A stretch of DNA of 17,323 nucleotides from Deltaproteobacteria bacterium (lineage in GTDB: Bacteria; Desulfobacterota; Desulfuromonadia; Desulfuromonadales; JAAYDE01). This document shows positions 14,864 through 17,323 of the stretch, piece after piece; the first letter of the stretch is position 1, and each line of letters opens with the position of its first letter. Where the stretch lies: contig JAFPZV010000082.1 in the NCBI GenBank assembly GCA_017417085.1, positions 1-17,323 on the forward strand, given 5' to 3'. Made by a program: the position numbers and the translations under genes. Below the pieces are notes generated by a model. That model saw only the letters and a list, made by a program, of their open reading frames with translations. It had not been told where the DNA came from and did no database searches.

Positions 14864-15541
14864 TTAGCCCGCATGTGTTCTGTACGCCATCAACGGTTGA
14901 GAAACCTTGAGGCCACGCCAACCCCGCAGAGCATAACGGATGAGCAGTTCATAGTCCTCCCAGCCGATTCGGTCAAACGGCGGCTCCACCGTGTACCCGT
15001 TCATGGCCCGCAAAGAGCTGGTTCTGTGCAAGACCATGGCATCTATGTAGTTGCCAAACCACAGACGCAAAGGGTCCCAGTCCGGCAAGTTTTCCAAACG
15101 GCATGACGATTTGTCCGCATCATTAAACACAAGACGTTGGCTGTAGGCGAAGGCTACCTCTTCCGGCGCACCTTCCAGCAAGATGCGCAGCCGCTCCAGG
15201 CAAGGCGGAAAAATGAAATTGTCCGCATCCAGAATAAACGTGTAAGGCGCATCAACCAGTGCAAGCGCAACATTTCTGGTGAAAGGCAGGCCACTGTTCA
15301 CATCGTTTCCCACAAAACGCAGGCGGCAAAAACGCCCGGCAGGCCTTTCCATCCAGCGAACGGTGATATCGGGGCCTTCATCAGTGGAACAATCGTCACA
15401 GACAATGAGCTCCAATCTGCCCAGTGTCTGCCCGGCTATAGAATCCAGCGCTTCCCTGATATACTTCGCATAGTTGTACAGAGAAATGAGAACGGCCACA
15501 TCTGCAGTTCCTCCGATACCGCCGGAAAAAAGCTCACGCAT
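14864..15541 (-). CDS. GT2-family glycosyltransferase, probably cut short by a nonsense codon
   Basis: A 225-aa GT-A fold glycosyltransferase of family 2. Motifs: VAVLISLYNYAKYIREALDSI (nucleotide-binding start), ELIVCDDCSTDE, the DxD-type FILDADNFI, and GWEDYELLIRYALRG (acceptor/base region). The reading ends MAYRTHAG at a TAA, but the frame stays open for another 29 family-like codons, so the ancestral protein was probably about 255 aa and its stop touched the next gene's ATG. The catalytic core is complete, so the short form might still fold. ATG 15541 overlaps the end of the upstream gene by 8 nt (15534-15541) and has GGGAGAG upstream, indicating coupling. Confidence 0.82.
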   Translation of the reverse strand: MRELFSGGIGGTADVAVLISLYNYAKYIREALDSIAGQTLGRLELIVCDDCSTDEGPDITVRWMERPAGRFCRLRFVGNDVNSGLPFTRNVALALVDAPYTFILDADNFIFPPCLERLRILLEGAPEEVAFAYSQRLVFNDADKSSCRLENLPDWDPLRLWFGNYIDAMVLHRTSSLRAMNGYTVEPPFDRIGWEDYELLIRYALRGWRGLKVSQPLMAYRTHAG

Positions 15542-17323
15542 GTCCGCTCTCTCCCATGATCAACGCATGTTCTTTCATAATGCCTTTAAGGATAACATCC
15601 ATGGAATACTTGCGCAGGGTCTTCAAAGCATTGCGTCTTACTTCTTCCGCTTTCTCCATGCCGGCAGACGAACGCAGCAAATATTCAATCACGACAGGCA
15701 TATCCGCAAGCCCTGCAGCAATGTAATCCCGGCCCGGCTGCAGCGGCCATGAAGCTGAACAGGGCTCGGAAATTACCACGGCTCCCTGCCACATACCCAG
15801 CAGTACAATACGATGCCACTCAAAGTAGAGCATATCTGACTGATGCAGATTGAGCGAAAATTTCGAGCGCCGCACAATGGAACTGGCGCTTGCCGTGTCA
15901 AGCGGTGTCGTTTCCCCGCTTACCAAAGGACAGGACATATCCTGCAAACGCAAATATGAATGAAAATCTGCAAACAGCGCCGCATTCCTGGCAAAGAATT
16001 CGCTGCGTCTCGGGGTAGCCGCGCCGAAAAAACAGCAGTCCAACGGTCTGGCGGAGAGAGGCTCGGAAAGAGGTTCCTCGTTTACCTGCCATTCCCGCGT
16101 TGTCTTTGGCAAACCCTCGGTCGCGATGGACAGAGGAATAGCCGCAGTCCCATCAAAACCGGGGCAGAATCCGCTGAAACCCAGGGGCAAATATTGGGCA
16201 GGCAAGCCATTTTCCAAGAAATGGCGAACATTGCCCTGATCAAAATCCAGGATCAAATCGGCCTTGCCGAAATGCCTCGCTCCCTCGACAAACCAGCCCA
16301 ACCGGATCTGTTCCGTGTTCACACGCCACAAGCGTTCACCGTTGAGCGGCCAGGCCGCCGCCTCGGGAACAAAAAGAAAAAACTCATGTGGAGCGACCAC
16401 AATACGCAGCGGGATATCCAAATTTACCGGGTTCAGACACTCATTTTCAGAACCGACAATATTGAGCGTTGCCTCCACGCCCATCTCCTGGAAACCGGAG
16501 TAGAGCAACCGGGCAATATCATGAAAGAAGTAGTTCCCCTGTTTCGCAACCCAAATGCTGACACGTGGTCCCTTTCCTTCAAGCAGGCTCCGCAGTGGGT
16601 ATCCCCCTTTCCAGCAAAGGGCTTCCAATGCGAGGGCAGACGGCCCGATAACCCGTGCAGCGGCTTCCGCTGCACCTGACTCATGAGCAAGTTCTCTATC
16701 CACCGGTCGGGTATCCAAACTTTCTTTCCCGGTTACACCGGCATGAGAAACAGTTTCACCGGAGAATTCCTCACCTTCCGCACTTTTCTCTGACAATGCG
16801 GCATGAACAGGCAACGTATCAGAGCAAACCGTTCCGCCGGAGAGCATCGAATCCGGCGCTTCATTGCCCGCTGAAACCTCGGTTTTAAAAATATCTGACG
16901 TTATATTATCTGCAGTGGGTGCTTTTGTTCTCGAAAGCTTTGCCCCTCCCCAACGAAACACTCTTCCCATCACATGCCGCACATAACGAAGCGGAGCCGT
17001 TACACGCCACGACTTCGACGAAAGAAGATTGTTCAGAATTCCACGCAGCGTATCTCTTTCCTCGTGCAGCGCATTCCTTTCCTCGCGCAACACATCTCTT
17101 TCTTCACGCAGTGCATTCCTTTCCTGGGACAGTGTTTCCTTCTCCCGATAAAGGGTATCTTTCTGGCGAAGCAAGGATTCGGTCTCATTGCGCAGGGCAT
17201 CAACCCGTGCTCCGAGCTCGCAGGTTTGCTTTTTCAGGGCATCCCGTTCCTCTCTCAGAAGGATATTGTGTCCACGGAGACGTAACAGCTCACGACCACT
17301 TTCAGTATCCAGCCCTTGCGACA
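15534..17323 (-). CDS. Coiled-coil glycosyltransferase-like protein (5' end outside the window)
   Basis: The frame is open to the right edge, so the true start lies beyond 17323; a TTG at 17174 is not a credible start because the coiled coil continues upstream of it. About 595 residues are visible. The first part is a long Glu/Arg-rich coiled coil with ten successive leucine heptads (17025-17237), then SSKSWRVTAPLRY (16983-17021), then a Ser/Thr/Glu-rich linker. The C-terminal half is GT-B-like, resembling CgeB/Glyco_trans_1_2-type transferases (VSIWVAKQGNYFFHD, then RSKFSLNLHQSDMLYFEWHR, GMWQGAVVISEPC and AGLADMPVVIEYLL). It probably takes part in surface-glycan assembly with the downstream GT2 enzyme. 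Donor and acceptor are unknown. A fuller N-terminal domain may exist outside the window. Confidence 0.8.
   Translation of the reverse strand, partial: SQGLDTESGRELLRLRGHNILLREERDALKKQTCELGARVDALRNETESLLRQKDTLYREKETLSQERNALREERDVLREERNALHEERDTLRGILNNLLSSKSWRVTAPLRYVRHVMGRVFRWGGAKLSRTKAPTADNITSDIFKTEVSAGNEAPDSMLSGGTVCSDTLPVHAALSEKSAEGEEFSGETVSHAGVTGKESLDTRPVDRELAHESGAAEAAARVIGPSALALEALCWKGGYPLRSLLEGKGPRVSIWVAKQGNYFFHDIARLLYSGFQEMGVEATLNIVGSENECLNPVNLDIPLRIVVAPHEFFLFVPEAAAWPLNGERLWRVNTEQIRLGWFVEGARHFGKADLILDFDQGNVRHFLENGLPAQYLPLGFSGFCPGFDGTAAIPLSIATEGLPKTTREWQVNEEPLSEPLSARPLDCCFFGAATPRRSEFFARNAALFADFHSYLRLQDMSCPLVSGETTPLDTASASSIVRRSKFSLNLHQSDMLYFEWHRIVLLGMWQGAVVISEPCSASWPLQPGRDYIAAGLADMPVVIEYLLRSSAGMEKAEEVRRNALKTLRKYSMDVILKGIMKEHALIMGESGHA
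17025..17237 (-). repeat. Degenerate 21-bp tandem repeat encoding leucine heptads
   Basis: Leu codons recur every 21 bp across ten units, giving heptads such as SQERNAL, REERDVL, REERNAL and HEERDTL. On the plus strand the central units share TTCCTTTCCTC-like cores. Inside the coding region, unit gain or loss would lengthen or shorten the coiled coil by exactly two helical turns without changing frame. Confidence 0.75.

Noticed and set aside
17025..17237. CRISPR-like or minisatellite array
   Set aside because: The 21-bp periodicity is in frame inside a coding sequence and encodes leucine heptads; there are no unique spacers.

Overview
The window looks like chromosomal DNA of a moderately GC-rich Gram-negative bacterium, most likely a member of the Desulfovibrionaceae or a close relative. 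Signs of this are a periplasmic LapG-type protease beside a membrane protein with a decayed HD-GYP domain (the arrangement I recall from the Desulfovibrio 'Dvh' biofilm system), a lipid A/phospholipid-type acyltransferase, a tail-specific protease and a polysaccharide locus. The taxonomic guess is inference. I see no tRNA, rRNA, CRISPR array or intact mobile element.

Layout. (1) 1-457: non-coding leader with an imperfect direct repeat. (2) 458-3262, plus strand: LapG-like cysteine protease, then a two-TM Cache-PAS-degenerate HD-GYP protein. This is probably a biofilm adhesin-release switch; the adhesin is not in the window. (3) 3321-6061, minus strand: prc (tail-specific protease) and an Sfp-type phosphopantetheinyl transferase sharing an ATGA overlap, separated from region 2 by a terminator-like hairpin. 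(4) 6062-6470: divergent promoter region with a palindrome inside the rightward promoter. (5) 6471-9731, plus strand: acyl-CoA synthetase, a 23-residue membrane peptide, an LpxL-like acyltransferase and a HIT-family protein. (6) 9806 to the right edge, minus strand: a surface-glycan operon read right to left. It runs from a coiled-coil glycosyltransferase cut by the window edge, through a GT2 glycosyltransferase with an apparent premature stop, a methyltransferase with a coiled-coil tail and manC (GDP-mannose supply), to a large two-domain GT2+GT-B glycosyltransferase.

How the parts may work together. In region 2 the membrane protein would sense a periplasmic ligand and/or a cytoplasmic nucleotide and hold or release the protease, taking the place of LapD. 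In region 6 ManC makes GDP-mannose, the glycosyltransferases build the chain and the methyltransferase may cap it. Two of these proteins end their coiled coils with the same S-[KR]-S-W-R-x-T-x-P-L-R-Y motif, suggesting a common docking or length-measuring module.

The most notable points are: the LapG/degenerate HD-GYP pair; an in-frame TAA that appears to remove 29 codons from the GT2 gene; a frameshifted IS3-type transposase remnant filling the manC-glycosyltransferase gap; and a run of ten uninterrupted leucine heptads encoded by 21-bp units.
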